A stretch of DNA of 64,000 nt from Halopseudomonas yangmingensis (lineage in GTDB: Bacteria; Pseudomonadota; Gammaproteobacteria; Pseudomonadales; Pseudomonadaceae). The position numbers and the translations under genes were made by a program. Below are positions 1 to 8,084 of the stretch, piece by piece. The notes below the pieces were generated by a model. It made no database searches and was not told where the DNA came from. It saw only the letters and a list, made by a program, of their open reading frames with translations. Location of the stretch: contig NZ_FOUI01000004.1 in assembly GCF_900114825.1 (NCBI RefSeq), positions 62,001 to 126,000 on the forward strand, written 5' to 3'. Each line of letters starts with the position of its first letter. Within the stretch, counting starts at the first letter, position 1.

Positions 1-1
1 T

Positions 2-1318
2 GGCAAGCGGGTGGCGGTGGTTGAGGAGCGTTCGGTGGTGGGCGGTAACTGTACCCATCTGGGCACTATTCCCTCCAAGGCGCTGCGTAACTCGGTCAAG
101 CAGATTATCCAGTTCAACACCAACCCGATGTTTCGCCAGATCGGTGATCCGCGTTGGTTCTCCTTCCCGGATGTGCTGAAAAGTGCCGAACTGGTGATGA
201 ACAAGCAGGTCGCCTCGCGTACCAGCTACTATGCCCGTAACCGGGTCGATCTGTTTTTCGGCAAGGGCAGTTTTGCTGACGAGCACACTATCGAGCTGGT
301 CAATCCGTCCGGGGTGGTGGAGAAGCTGATCGCCAAGGAAGTGATCATTGCCACCGGCTCACGCCCCTACCGTCCAGCCGATGTCAACTTCAGCCATCCG
401 CGCATCTACGACAGCGACACCATCCTCAAACTGAATCACACCCCGCGCAGCCTGATTATCTATGGCGCCGGGGTGATTGGTTGCGAGTATGCATCTATCT
501 TCTGCGGACTTGGGGTCAAGGTCGATCTGATCGATACGCGTGACCGCCTGCTCAGCTTCCTTGATGACGAAATTTCCGATGCCCTCAGTTATCACCTGCG
601 CAACAACAGCGTGCTGATACGGCATAACGAGGAATATGAAAAGATCGAGGGCCTGGACAACAAGGGTGTGGTGCTGCACCTGAAATCCGGCAAGCGCCTG
701 AAGGCTGATGCATTGCTCTGGTGCAACGGTCGAACCGGCAATACCGATGGTCTTGGATTGGAAAATATCGGTCTGCACGCCAACAGTCGCGGACAGCTGG
801 GTGTGGATGAAAACTACCGCACCCCGGTGTCCAATATCTACGCAGTCGGTGATGTGATCGGCTGGCCGAGTCTGGCCAGTGCCGCCTTCGACCAGGGTCG
901 TTCGGCCGCCGGCAATATCGTCAGCAACGATGCCTGGCGCTTCGTCGATGATGTGCCTACCGGTATTTACACGATTCCCGAGATCAGTTCGCTGGGCAAG
1001 AACGAGCGCGAGCTGACCGAGGCCAAAGTGCCCTACGAGATTGGTCAGGCGTTCTTCAAGAATATCGCCCGTGCGCAAATCAGTGGTGAACCAGTGGGTT
1101 TGCTGAAGATTCTGTTCCACCGCGAGACGTTGGAAGTGCTGGGGATCCATTGCTTTGGCGACCAGGCAGCGGAGATCGTGCACATCGGGCAGGCGATCAT
1201 GAACCAGAAGGACGCTGCCAACAGCATCCAGTACTTCGCCAATACCACCTTCAACTATCCGACCATGGCCGAGGCCTACCGGATTGCCGCCCTGGACGGG
1301 CTTAACCGTCTGTTCTGA
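2..1318 (+). CDS. sthA: Soluble pyridine nucleotide transhydrogenase (5' partial)
   Basis: Cytoplasmic FAD flavoprotein that transfers hydride between NADPH and NAD+. The frame is open at the left edge; about 30 N-terminal residues, with the first FAD-binding Gly motif, lie outside the window. What remains starts inside the segment leading to [15 protein letters not shown], which has one Cys where disulfide oxidoreductases of the family have CxxxxC, the hallmark of SthA. The NAD(P)-binding [13 protein letters not shown] motif, the second FAD motif around [18 protein letters not shown] and the dimerisation domain ending DGLNRLF are all present. The match to Pseudomonas SthA is close along the whole length. 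A hairpin follows the stop. Confidence 0.97.
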   Translation, partial: GKRVAVVEERSVVGGNCTHLGTIPSKALRNSVKQIIQFNTNPMFRQIGDPRWFSFPDVLKSAELVMNKQVASRTSYYARNRVDLFFGKGSFADEHTIELVNPSGVVEKLIAKEVIIATGSRPYRPADVNFSHPRIYDSDTILKLNHTPRSLIIYGAGVIGCEYASIFCGLGVKVDLIDTRDRLLSFLDDEISDALSYHLRNNSVLIRHNEEYEKIEGLDNKGVVLHLKSGKRLKADALLWCNGRTGNTDGLGLENIGLHANSRGQLGVDENYRTPVSNIYAVGDVIGWPSLASAAFDQGRSAAGNIVSNDAWRFVDDVPTGIYTIPEISSLGKNERELTEAKVPYEIGQAFFKNIARAQISGEPVGLLKILFHRETLEVLGIHCFGDQAAEIVHIGQAIMNQKDAANSIQYFANTTFNYPTMAEAYRIAALDGLNRLF

Positions 1319-1324
1319 GGTATT

Positions 1325-1352
1325 GTCGACACCCGCTGCGGCGGGTGTCGAC
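1325..1352. terminator. Hairpin between convergent sthA and ABC exporter
   Basis: A perfect 12-bp inverted repeat (1325-1336 with 1341-1352, loop TGCG) sits in the 47-bp gap between two convergent genes. It has no strong T-run on either side, so a bidirectional terminator function is inferred from position. Confidence 0.6.
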
Positions 1353-1365
1353 TTCCCTCATCCCT

Positions 1366-3219
1366 TCACTGTTCGCCGAGAAAGCCGCCGCTCTGGTGTG
1401 CCCACAATTGGGCATACAGGCCGCCGCGCGCCAGCAGCTCGGTATGGCTGCCATCCTCGATCACCTGTCCTTGATCCAGCACTATCAGCCGGTCCATGGC
1501 GGCGATGGTGGACAGGCGATGAGCGATGGCAATCACCGTCTTGCCTTCCATCAGGCGGTTGAGGTTGTCCTGGATTGCCACTTCGACCTCGGAATCGAGT
1601 GCCGAGGTGGCCTCGTCGAGGATCAGAATGGGCGCATCTTTGAGCATTACCCGGGCAATCGCGATGCGCTGGCGCTGGCCGCCGGACAGTTTCACGCCGC
1701 GCTCGCCGACATGCGCGTCCAGACCGCGGCGACCCTTGGCATCCTGCAGGTCGGCGACAAAGTCCTCGGCCTTGGCACGGCGCAGGGCTTCCACCACCTG
1801 AGCCTCACTGGCCTCGGGACGGCCATAGGTGATGTTGTCGCGCACCGAGCGGTGCAGCAGCGAGGTGTCCTGGGTGACCATGCCGATCTGCTCGCGCAGC
1901 GAGTCCTGGGTTACCTGACTGATATCCTGCCCGTCGATCAGGATGCGCCCGTTCTCCAGGTCGTAGAATCGCAGCAGCAGATTGACCAGAGTCGACTTGC
2001 CGGCACCGGAGCGTCCAACCAGACCGACCTTTTCTCCGGGGCGGATATGCAGGTCCAGTCCCGCCATCACACCGCCGCCCTTACCGTAGTGGAAATTCGC
2101 CTGCTCGAAGCGAATCTCGCCGGCACTGACCCGCAGTGGACGCGCATCGGGCTGGTCATCCACCAGTTGTGGCCTCGAGATCGAGCCGATACCGTCCTGC
2201 ACGGTGCCGATATTCTCGAACAGCGCCGACAGTTCCCACATGATCCATTGCGACATGCCCCACAGGCGCAACACCAGACCGGCGGCCACCGCCACCGCGC
2301 CGATGCTGATCAGCTGCTGTTGCCACAGCCACAGCGCCAGACCCACCACGCCGAGCAGCAGCAGGGCATTCAGCAGATACAGCAGGGTATAGACCAGGGT
2401 CACCAGGCGCATTTGCCGGTGTACGGTGCCCATAAACTCGTCCATGCCTTCGCGGGCATAGCGGGATTCACGCTGGGCATGCGAGAACAGCTTGACGGTC
2501 TGGATATTGGTATAGCTGTCGACGATGCGCCCGGTCATCAGCGAACGGGCATCCGCCTGTTCGCTGGCAACATGCCGCAACTGCGGGATGAAATGGCGCA
2601 TCAGCAGCAGATAGCCCAGCAACCAGGCCAGCATCGGCAGGGTCAGCCGCCAGTCGGCACTGCCGATCACCAGCAGGGTGCCGAGGAAGTAGATGGTCAC
2701 ATAGTTGAGCACGTCGATCAGCTTGATCACGCACTCGCGTACCGCCAGGGCGGTCTGCATCAGCTTGGTGGCGACCCGTCCGGCAAACTCGTCCTGATAG
2801 AAAGCCATCGACTGGCGCAGCAGGTAGCGGTGTACCAGCCAGCGGATGCGCATCGGGTAGTTGCCCATCAGCGTCTGGTAGGTGACCAGCGAGTTGGCCA
2901 GAATCATTACCGGCAACAGCAGCAGGATCACTGCCGCCATGCCGGCCAGCGGCCAGGCCTGATCCTGCAGGAAGGTGTCCGGGTCCTGCACCGACAGCCA
3001 GTCAACGATGCTGCCGAGGAAACTGAACAGCCATACCTCGGCCAATGCGATACCGGCCATCAGCACGGCGGCGACACTCAGCCAGGGCCAGGCGCCACGG
3101 GTATAGAACAGACAGAAGGCCACCAGCGAACGGGGCGGCTCCTGCGGTTCGGCAGTGGGGAAGGGGTCGAGTTTGCCCTCGAACCAGCTGAACAGGCGCT
3201 GCAGCAAAGGCTTACTCAT
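1366..3219 (-). CDS. ABC exporter, fused permease-ATPase (MsbA/LmrA type)
   Basis: A 617-residue half-transporter. The N-terminal half has about six hydrophobic spans in an exporter-type membrane domain (roughly residues 50-340). The C-terminal half is the nucleotide-binding domain, with Walker A GRSGAGKST near residue 410, signature LSGGQRQR and Walker B ILILDEATSALD followed by the switch His (IAHRLST). It should work as a dimer in the inner membrane; the substrate is not readable. The ATG at 3219 was chosen because it overlaps the end of the upstream Smr gene by 8 nt and begins a normal N terminus; the frame extends 30 codons further with no family-like sequence. It is probably co-transcribed with the Smr gene. 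Confidence 0.9.
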   Translation of the reverse strand: MSKPLLQRLFSWFEGKLDPFPTAEPQEPPRSLVAFCLFYTRGAWPWLSVAAVLMAGIALAEVWLFSFLGSIVDWLSVQDPDTFLQDQAWPLAGMAAVILLLLPVMILANSLVTYQTLMGNYPMRIRWLVHRYLLRQSMAFYQDEFAGRVATKLMQTALAVRECVIKLIDVLNYVTIYFLGTLLVIGSADWRLTLPMLAWLLGYLLLMRHFIPQLRHVASEQADARSLMTGRIVDSYTNIQTVKLFSHAQRESRYAREGMDEFMGTVHRQMRLVTLVYTLLYLLNALLLLGVVGLALWLWQQQLISIGAVAVAAGLVLRLWGMSQWIMWELSALFENIGTVQDGIGSISRPQLVDDQPDARPLRVSAGEIRFEQANFHYGKGGGVMAGLDLHIRPGEKVGLVGRSGAGKSTLVNLLLRFYDLENGRILIDGQDISQVTQDSLREQIGMVTQDTSLLHRSVRDNITYGRPEASEAQVVEALRRAKAEDFVADLQDAKGRRGLDAHVGERGVKLSGGQRQRIAIARVMLKDAPILILDEATSALDSEVEVAIQDNLNRLMEGKTVIAIAHRLSTIAAMDRLIVLDQGQVIEDGSHTELLARGGLYAQLWAHQSGGFLGEQ

Positions 3220-3778
3220 CACGACCTTCCAGCATGCTGCGGCGCAGCAGCACATACAGTGAGCCGGTGCCGCCATGGCGCGGCAGGCAGGAGCTGAAAC
3301 CGAGCACACCCGGATGCTGGCGCAGCCAGGTATTCACATGGCTCTTGAGGATCGGCCGGCGGCCATCCTTGCGCACCGCCTTGCCATGGGTCACCCGCAC
3401 GCAGCGGATTTCCAGCCGGTTGGCCTCGGCGAGGAAGTCCCACAGGGTCTCCCGGGCCTTCTCGACAGTCATACCATGCAGATCAATGCTGCCATCAAAA
3501 GGTATCTGACCGGCCTTGAGCTTGCGCAACTGGCCTTCCTGCACGCCGTTACCGGTCCACAGCAGGAATTCCTCCGGCTCGACATCCAGCACGAACTGGT
3601 CGGACAGCCCATCGACGCGAATCGCCTTGGGTGCCACACTGGCGGCCTGACGCCGGCTCTGCAGCACACTGCGGTCGCTGCGCGGCTTGCCGGTGTCGGC
3701 CTGGTCGACACGGATCGGCCGGGCGCCGCGGGTGGCTTCGCGGAACAGTTCAAGGTCGTCGTCGGGTAGATCACCCAT
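3212..3778 (-). CDS. Smr-domain protein
   Basis: A 188-residue protein whose C-terminal half is a Smr domain (IDLHGMTVEKA, then VTHGKAVRKDG, then HGGTGSLYVLLRR). Smr domains are associated with nuclease activity on DNA or RNA in MutS2, SmrA and SmrB. This is the stand-alone SmrA/SmrB-like form with a disordered, charged N terminus. The central motif reads HGKA rather than the HGKG of MutS2-type domains. The start at 3778 has an AGGGG-type ribosome site upstream. Its 3' end overlaps the ABC exporter start by 8 nt. From memory, smr sits next to prmB in P. aeruginosa as it does here. Which Smr paralogue this is cannot be decided from sequence alone. Confidence 0.85.
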   Translation of the reverse strand: MGDLPDDDLELFREATRGARPIRVDQADTGKPRSDRSVLQSRRQAASVAPKAIRVDGLSDQFVLDVEPEEFLLWTGNGVQEGQLRKLKAGQIPFDGSIDLHGMTVEKARETLWDFLAEANRLEIRCVRVTHGKAVRKDGRRPILKSHVNTWLRQHPGVLGFSSCLPRHGGTGSLYVLLRRSMLEGRDE

Positions 3779-3916
3779 GTTGCTGCTACCCCTGCAAAAG
3801 GCTGTCATTTTAAGGGATGGCAGGTACCGCTGACCATTACGGCAGTCGGCAACACTGTGTCCCGGCGTGTACACTTTGTCCTTGAATGCATGGTTGCTGG
3901 TCGCGGAGTTTGCGTA

Positions 3917-4096
3917 CTTGCCGACCAGCCATGGCGGACACGCCGCAAGTACGTCCCTGTAGGCTCGCGTCTGGCCATCCATGGCCAGACACGGTCCGCC
4001 ATGACTGCTCGGCAAGCACGCTCTACCAGTTTTGCGCACTTGTCAAAAAACTCATAGGCGGGCGCGAGCCTACATGGGTGTACTTGTGGCGTGTCC
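3917..4096. repeat. Nested inverted-repeat intergenic element
   Basis: The 422-bp gap between the divergent smr and prmB genes holds three interlocked inverted repeats. One pairs 3917-3939 with 3994-4016 (23 bp, 2 mismatches). One pairs 3936-3969 with 4063-4096 (34 bp, about 5 mismatches). The third is a perfect 8-bp palindrome, 3969-3976 with 3983-3990. The first two share an arm end, so they cannot both form fully on one strand: alternative folds are built in. No open frame or transposase is present. It looks like a REP/BIME- or MITE-type dispersed element; whether copies exist elsewhere in the genome cannot be seen here. Confidence 0.75.
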
Positions 4097-4200
4097 AGAA
4101 CCGGATAGCGGAAATTGAGCCTGCACCGGCCTGTTGGTTCGCTGCTTTCCAGATTTTCAATCTTGCATTATTGCCAACTAAAACCGCCCCGGAGGCCCTG

Positions 4201-5103
4201 ATGTCCCTGCTGACCATTCGTGACCATATCCGCCGTGCCGTCAGTCGCTTCCATGAGGCCGGGCTGTTTTTCGGGCATGGCACCGATAACGCCTGGGACG
4301 AGGCAAGGCTGCTGGTGCTGCATGCCCTGTGGCTGCCCTGGGAAACGCCGGATGCCTATCTGGACTGCCGCCTGGAGGCGCAGGAAGCCGCCACCGTACA
4401 GGCCTTGCTGGACCAGCGCATCGAGCAGCGTATCCCGACCGCCTACCTGACCGGGCATGCGCGCTTTGCCGGACTGGATTTTATGGTCGATGAGCGGGTG
4501 CTGGTCCCGCGATCGCCGATTGGGGAACTGATCGAGCGCGGCTTCAGCCCCTGGCTGCAACAGGCGCCGGCCAGCATCCTTGACCTATGTAGCGGCAGCG
4601 GCTGCATCGGCATTGCCTGTGCCGTGCGTTTCCCACAGGCACAGGTGGTGCTGGCCGACCTGTCGGTGGACGCGCTGGCAGTGGCCGAGCAGAACATCGA
4701 GATGCACGGCCTGCAGGATCGGGTGGAAGCACGCTGGTCGGACGGATTCGACGGACTGCCGGGCGAACGCTTCGAGCTGATCGTCAGCAATCCGCCCTAC
4801 GTGGATGCCGAGGACATGGCCGACCTGCCCGACGAATACCTGCATGAGCCGCAGATGGGCTTGGCTGCAGGCAGCGACGGACTGGATCTGGTACGCCGGC
4901 TGCTGGCCGAAGCCGCTGACCATCTCACGGAAAACGGCTGGCTACTGATCGAGGTCGGCAACAGTGAATGCCATGTGCGCCAGCAGTGGCCGCAGGTGCC
5001 CTTTGAATGGGTCGAGTTCGAACGTGGCGGGCACGGCGTGTTCGTCCTCAGCGCCGCGCAGTGTCGGGCCTTCCAGTCGCTGTTTGCGGGCAGCCGGGGT
5101 TGA
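4201..5103 (+). CDS. prmB: Ribosomal protein uL3 glutamine N5-methyltransferase
   Basis: A 300-residue class I SAM-dependent methyltransferase of the HemK/PrmB family, which methylates a Gln side chain of ribosomal protein L3. Seen: a helical N-terminal substrate domain (about 1-100), the SAM motif [14 protein letters not shown] (about 125-138) and the catalytic [13 protein letters not shown], which positions the target glutamine. The residues after NPPY (VDAEDM, DLPDEY) and [11 protein letters not shown] before the SAM site are PrmB-like rather than PrmC-like. The ATG at 4201 has GGAGG a few bases upstream; the frame runs on upstream into the repeat element without family similarity. Confidence 0.93.
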   Translation: MSLLTIRDHIRRAVSRFHEAGLFFGHGTDNAWDEARLLVLHALWLPWETPDAYLDCRLEAQEAATVQALLDQRIEQRIPTAYLTGHARFAGLDFMVDERVLVPRSPIGELIERGFSPWLQQAPASILDLCSGSGCIGIACAVRFPQAQVVLADLSVDALAVAEQNIEMHGLQDRVEARWSDGFDGLPGERFELIVSNPPYVDAEDMADLPDEYLHEPQMGLAAGSDGLDLVRRLLAEAADHLTENGWLLIEVGNSECHVRQQWPQVPFEWVEFERGGHGVFVLSAAQCRAFQSLFAGSRG

Positions 5104-5156
5104 CGCTGGCGCTGTCAGCGGGAACACTGCGGGTGTTGCAGTCAGGGAGAGTGGGG

Positions 5157-5642
5157 ATGCGTCTGACGTTGTTGCTGATAGTGCTGGCACTACTGGCCGG
5201 TTGTTCCTCGCGGCCCGTGGAGGTTGCCCCGACACCTGTGGTGGTGCCACAAGCCTCGCCGGTGCACAACGATGTGCTGTTCAAGGCCTTCGGTCTGGTT
5301 GGCACACCCTACCGCTATGGCGGCAGTTCACCGGAAACCGGATTCGACTGCAGCGGCCTGATCCACTATGTATACCGTGAAGCGGCCGGCTTGCAATTGC
5401 CGCGCACAACCTCGGGCTTGCAGGCAATGCAGGCCAAGGCGCCGTCGCGCAATGCCCTGCGACCGGGTGATCTGGTGCTGTTTTCCACCTCAGGCAAGCG
5501 GGGTGTAGACCATGCTGGCATCTACGTCGGCGAGGGACGTTTTCTGCACGCTCCCAGCACCGGTGGGCGGGTCCGTCTTGACGAGCTGCAGGCCAGCTAT
5601 TGGCAGCGCAGCTACCAGGGCGCGCGCCGCGTGATCGACTGA
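5157..5642 (+). CDS. NlpC/P60 family lipoprotein peptidase
   Basis: A 161-residue exported lipoprotein. The N terminus is a short signal peptide ending in the lipobox LLAGC, so it should be acylated and retained in a membrane. The rest is an NlpC/P60 cysteine peptidase domain with catalytic Cys in FDCSGLIHYVYR, His in VDHAGIYVG and a second polar residue near FLHAPSTGGRV. Such enzymes cut peptidoglycan stem peptides (Spr/MepS type). The ATG at 5157 follows an AGGGAG site. The stop codon abuts, with no spacer, the stop of the convergent methyltransferase gene. Confidence 0.9.
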   Translation: MRLTLLLIVLALLAGCSSRPVEVAPTPVVVPQASPVHNDVLFKAFGLVGTPYRYGGSSPETGFDCSGLIHYVYREAAGLQLPRTTSGLQAMQAKAPSRNALRPGDLVLFSTSGKRGVDHAGIYVGEGRFLHAPSTGGRVRLDELQASYWQRSYQGARRVID

Positions 5643-6278
5643 TCAGAGCGGCTTGCGCAGCAGCACCACATCATCTGCCGGGTACTCGGCGCGGGTTTGC
5701 CAGTGTGCGGCCAGCCAGTCGAAGGTGGGTACGCTGAAAAAACAGATGTGTGTTGGATCGTTCTTGTAGTGCCAGTTGGCAAAGGCCTCGGCATCGCGCA
5801 CCCGTTTGGTCATCAGTGCCAGCCAGCCGCCCGCTTTCAGGCACTGCCATAACCGATGCAGCTCCTCGCCGGGTTGCGCCAGGTGCTCGACCACTTCGCT
5901 GGCACAAATGAAATCCCATTGCTGATCAAAGACCTGCGGATTGTTGGCGAAGTACAGGTCATGTAAGGCCACCCGGTGACCCTGTTCACGCAGCAGCAGG
6001 GCCAGCGCCGGTGCCGGTCCGCAGCCGAAATCCAGCCCGCTGCTGTCGGCGGGCAGGCGTTGCAGCAACGGCTCGGCAAGACGCGACAGAAAGCGTCGAT
6101 AGCCCGGATCATCAGGGTCGTTACGGTGCAGGCGGTACTCTGCCAGTTCGGCGTCAGCATCTAGCTGGTGATCGGCAGGTACCTGTACCAGCAGGCAACG
6201 CTGACAACGCAGATAAGGCCTGCGGCGGTCGGCCTGCCAGAAAACAGCGGTGCCGCCACACAAGACGCAGGTGTTCAT
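5643..6278 (-). CDS. SAM-dependent methyltransferase with N-terminal zinc ribbon
   Basis: A 211-residue protein. It opens with two CxxC knuckles (CVLCGG and CQRC), a zinc-ribbon start, followed by a class I methyltransferase fold with LDFGCGPAP as motif I and FICASEVVEHL as the acidic-loop motif. Similar proteins are annotated only as class I methyltransferases; the substrate is unknown. It is the last gene of a four-gene operon. The ATG at 6278 overlaps the stop of the CPBP gene by 4 nt (ATGA), which argues for translational coupling. Confidence 0.82.
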   Translation of the reverse strand: MNTCVLCGGTAVFWQADRRRPYLRCQRCLLVQVPADHQLDADAELAEYRLHRNDPDDPGYRRFLSRLAEPLLQRLPADSSGLDFGCGPAPALALLLREQGHRVALHDLYFANNPQVFDQQWDFICASEVVEHLAQPGEELHRLWQCLKAGGWLALMTKRVRDAEAFANWHYKNDPTHICFFSVPTFDWLAAHWQTRAEYPADDVVLLRKPL

Positions 6279-7003
6279 GCCAGAGCTACCCAAAGCAGTG
6301 TCAGCGCATTGTACAGGGCGTGTCCGAGCACACAGGGCCAGAGGCTGGTGCTGTACCAGCGCAGCCAGCCAAGTCCCAAACCCAGAAGACCAATAACCAG
6401 CATCCCGCCGGGGCTATAGAAACTGTGCAGTAAAGCAAAGATCAGACTGCTGGCCGGCAGGGCCAGCCACATTCCGGCACGGGTGTGACGTAAGCCCTGA
6501 AACAACCAGCCACGGAAAATCAGTTCTTCGGCCAGGGGCACCCAGACTACGGTCAGCCAGATGCCGAGCAGCAACAGGGCGCCACGCTGCTCCAGTAGGC
6601 TCCATACATCGCCGCCGCCTGACGGAAGGGCTGACAGGTCCAGCAGCGTATCCAGCCAGTTTGCCAGCGGGTCAGCCAGCAGAACCAGAAGTACAGCGCC
6701 AAGGATTGCCAGTAACCAGCATTGCCGGGAAGTCCGGCTTCCGGCCAGTATTTGACGGGAGCTGTCTGGCCAGAGCAGATATGCCAGCCATAGGCTGGTC
6801 AGCATCAGTGCCGTCGCATACAGACCGTCAACCAGCAGCCAGAGAGCGCTGCCCGAGGCGTGTCCAAGCATCAGGTGCAGGGCTAACAGCGCCAGCGCAT
6901 AACAGAGTAACGCCTGCGCGGCATACAGGAATGCCAGCCGCAACAGCAGCCATGCATCATCCAGGGATGTGCGGCTTGACTGTATGGCAAGCAGACGGCT
7001 CAT
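6275..7003 (-). CDS. CPBP-family intramembrane metalloprotease
   Basis: A 242-residue polytopic membrane protein with about seven hydrophobic stretches. The family signature is clear: EELIFRGWLFQ (EExxxR), a His in FALLHSFYSP and HALYN (HxxxN) in the last helices. CPBP (Abi/Rce1-like) proteins include CAAX-type prenyl proteases and bacteriocin-immunity or maturation proteins; the substrate here is unknown. The ATG at 7003 is one base after the stop of the patatin gene, within the four-gene operon. Confidence 0.88.
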   Translation of the reverse strand: MSRLLAIQSSRTSLDDAWLLLRLAFLYAAQALLCYALALLALHLMLGHASGSALWLLVDGLYATALMLTSLWLAYLLWPDSSRQILAGSRTSRQCWLLAILGAVLLVLLADPLANWLDTLLDLSALPSGGGDVWSLLEQRGALLLLGIWLTVVWVPLAEELIFRGWLFQGLRHTRAGMWLALPASSLIFALLHSFYSPGGMLVIGLLGLGLGWLRWYSTSLWPCVLGHALYNALTLLWVALA

Positions 7004-7004
7004 G

Positions 7005-8084
7005 TCAGAGTGGCTGCAGGCGGTCAGGCAGTGATTGCCGCTCAACCAGTTCGAGAAACTCGTCGCCGAGGCGCTGGCTGGCGTCCATGGCGTGCTGCCA
7101 GTAGCGTTCACGGGCCGTGTCGTCATTGGCAAAGCGTTTGAAATCCCGCCGATCCGGCAGCTTGCCGTAAGGCAGGCTGGCCAGATATTCGGGGGAGGGT
7201 GACAACAGCAGCACCTGATCGCTGCCGGCGGCGCTGGGCTTGCGCCAGCGCAGGGTTTTGTCGAACCAGCCGGGAATGATGCGGTCGGTAAAGTGCGGGT
7301 AGAGCACTATACCGGGGACTTGCCAGGGCAGGTCCAGGTGGTAGTCAATTAACCCGCCGTCACGGTAACTGCCAGCAGGCAGGCCGGGAATCTCGCGTAC
7401 CGCATGCATCACCATGGGGATGGAGGCAGAGGCCATCAGCGCCGGTTTCAGATTCTGCAGGTCCAGTACGACTGACTGGCTGGCAAAGTTCTCTGGCAGT
7501 TGCATCGGCGGTGGCTGTCGCGGGTCGTGCAGGACCACTCGCGACAGGTGCCGTTGCAGGTGTTGGCGTGAAAGCAGGTTGCCGGCAACCACAGCGCCCA
7601 GTGCCAGACCTATGCCAAGCCGGTCATCACGCTCAAGCAAACCATGGCTGCGGTTGACCAGTATGTTCAGGTGATAGTTCGGGTTACCCAGGATGTGTGC
7701 CTGTTCACCCTCAATCAACTCATCCAGCATTTGCGCACAACGCTGGGTTATATCGTCGATGCTGCTGCCGGGGGCAAAGCGCATGGCGGTGTACAGCTGG
7801 CCAAGGCGTTTGAGGGCAGCCACCGGATCGGTCTGGCAGGCACTGGCGAAGCGCCAGCTGCCAATCGAGGCGCCGATCAGGCTGCGCGGCTGTGGCTGGC
7901 GTGGTAGCCAGTCGCCGAACAGTGCGGTGTCCAGCCCCAGGATACCCAGTGCCTTGGGGCCACCGGCTGCTCCGGGCAGGCAGTGCACATCCGCAGGGTG
8001 CAGACCCTGCTGGCGAATATGTTGCATGGCTGCGGGGCCGGCCTTCAGGGTCAGCACCGGCTGCTTGACGAGAATGGCGCTCAT
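7005..8084 (-). CDS. Patatin-like phospholipase family protein
   Basis: A 359-residue protein with the patatin Ser-Asp dyad layout. The oxyanion glycine stretch is GAAGGPKALG, the nucleophile elbow GASIGSW (GxSxG) and the catalytic Asp lies in YRDGGLIDYH. There is no obvious signal peptide, so a cytoplasmic or membrane-associated lipid hydrolase is likely. The C-terminal third is charged and family-specific. Its start overlaps the stop of the EAL gene by 4 nt (ATGA). The substrate is unknown; lipid acyl hydrolase is the family expectation. Confidence 0.87.
   Translation of the reverse strand: MSAILVKQPVLTLKAGPAAMQHIRQQGLHPADVHCLPGAAGGPKALGILGLDTALFGDWLPRQPQPRSLIGASIGSWRFASACQTDPVAALKRLGQLYTAMRFAPGSSIDDITQRCAQMLDELIEGEQAHILGNPNYHLNILVNRSHGLLERDDRLGIGLALGAVVAGNLLSRQHLQRHLSRVVLHDPRQPPPMQLPENFASQSVVLDLQNLKPALMASASIPMVMHAVREIPGLPAGSYRDGGLIDYHLDLPWQVPGIVLYPHFTDRIIPGWFDKTLRWRKPSAAGSDQVLLLSPSPEYLASLPYGKLPDRRDFKRFANDDTARERYWQHAMDASQRLGDEFLELVERQSLPDRLQPL

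Noticed and set aside
1345-3297. A 650-codon open frame on the plus strand opposite the ABC exporter
   Set aside because: It is antisense to a gene with clear Walker and signature motifs, is rich in Gln/His/Ala from reversed codons, and shows no recognisable domain.
7005-8084. CPBP-patatin gene pair as a phage-defence module
   Set aside because: Patatin effectors of CBASS occur with a cGAS-like cyclase and CPBP proteins are sometimes called abortive-infection proteins, but no nucleotidyltransferase or other defence gene is present and the neighbours are ordinary.
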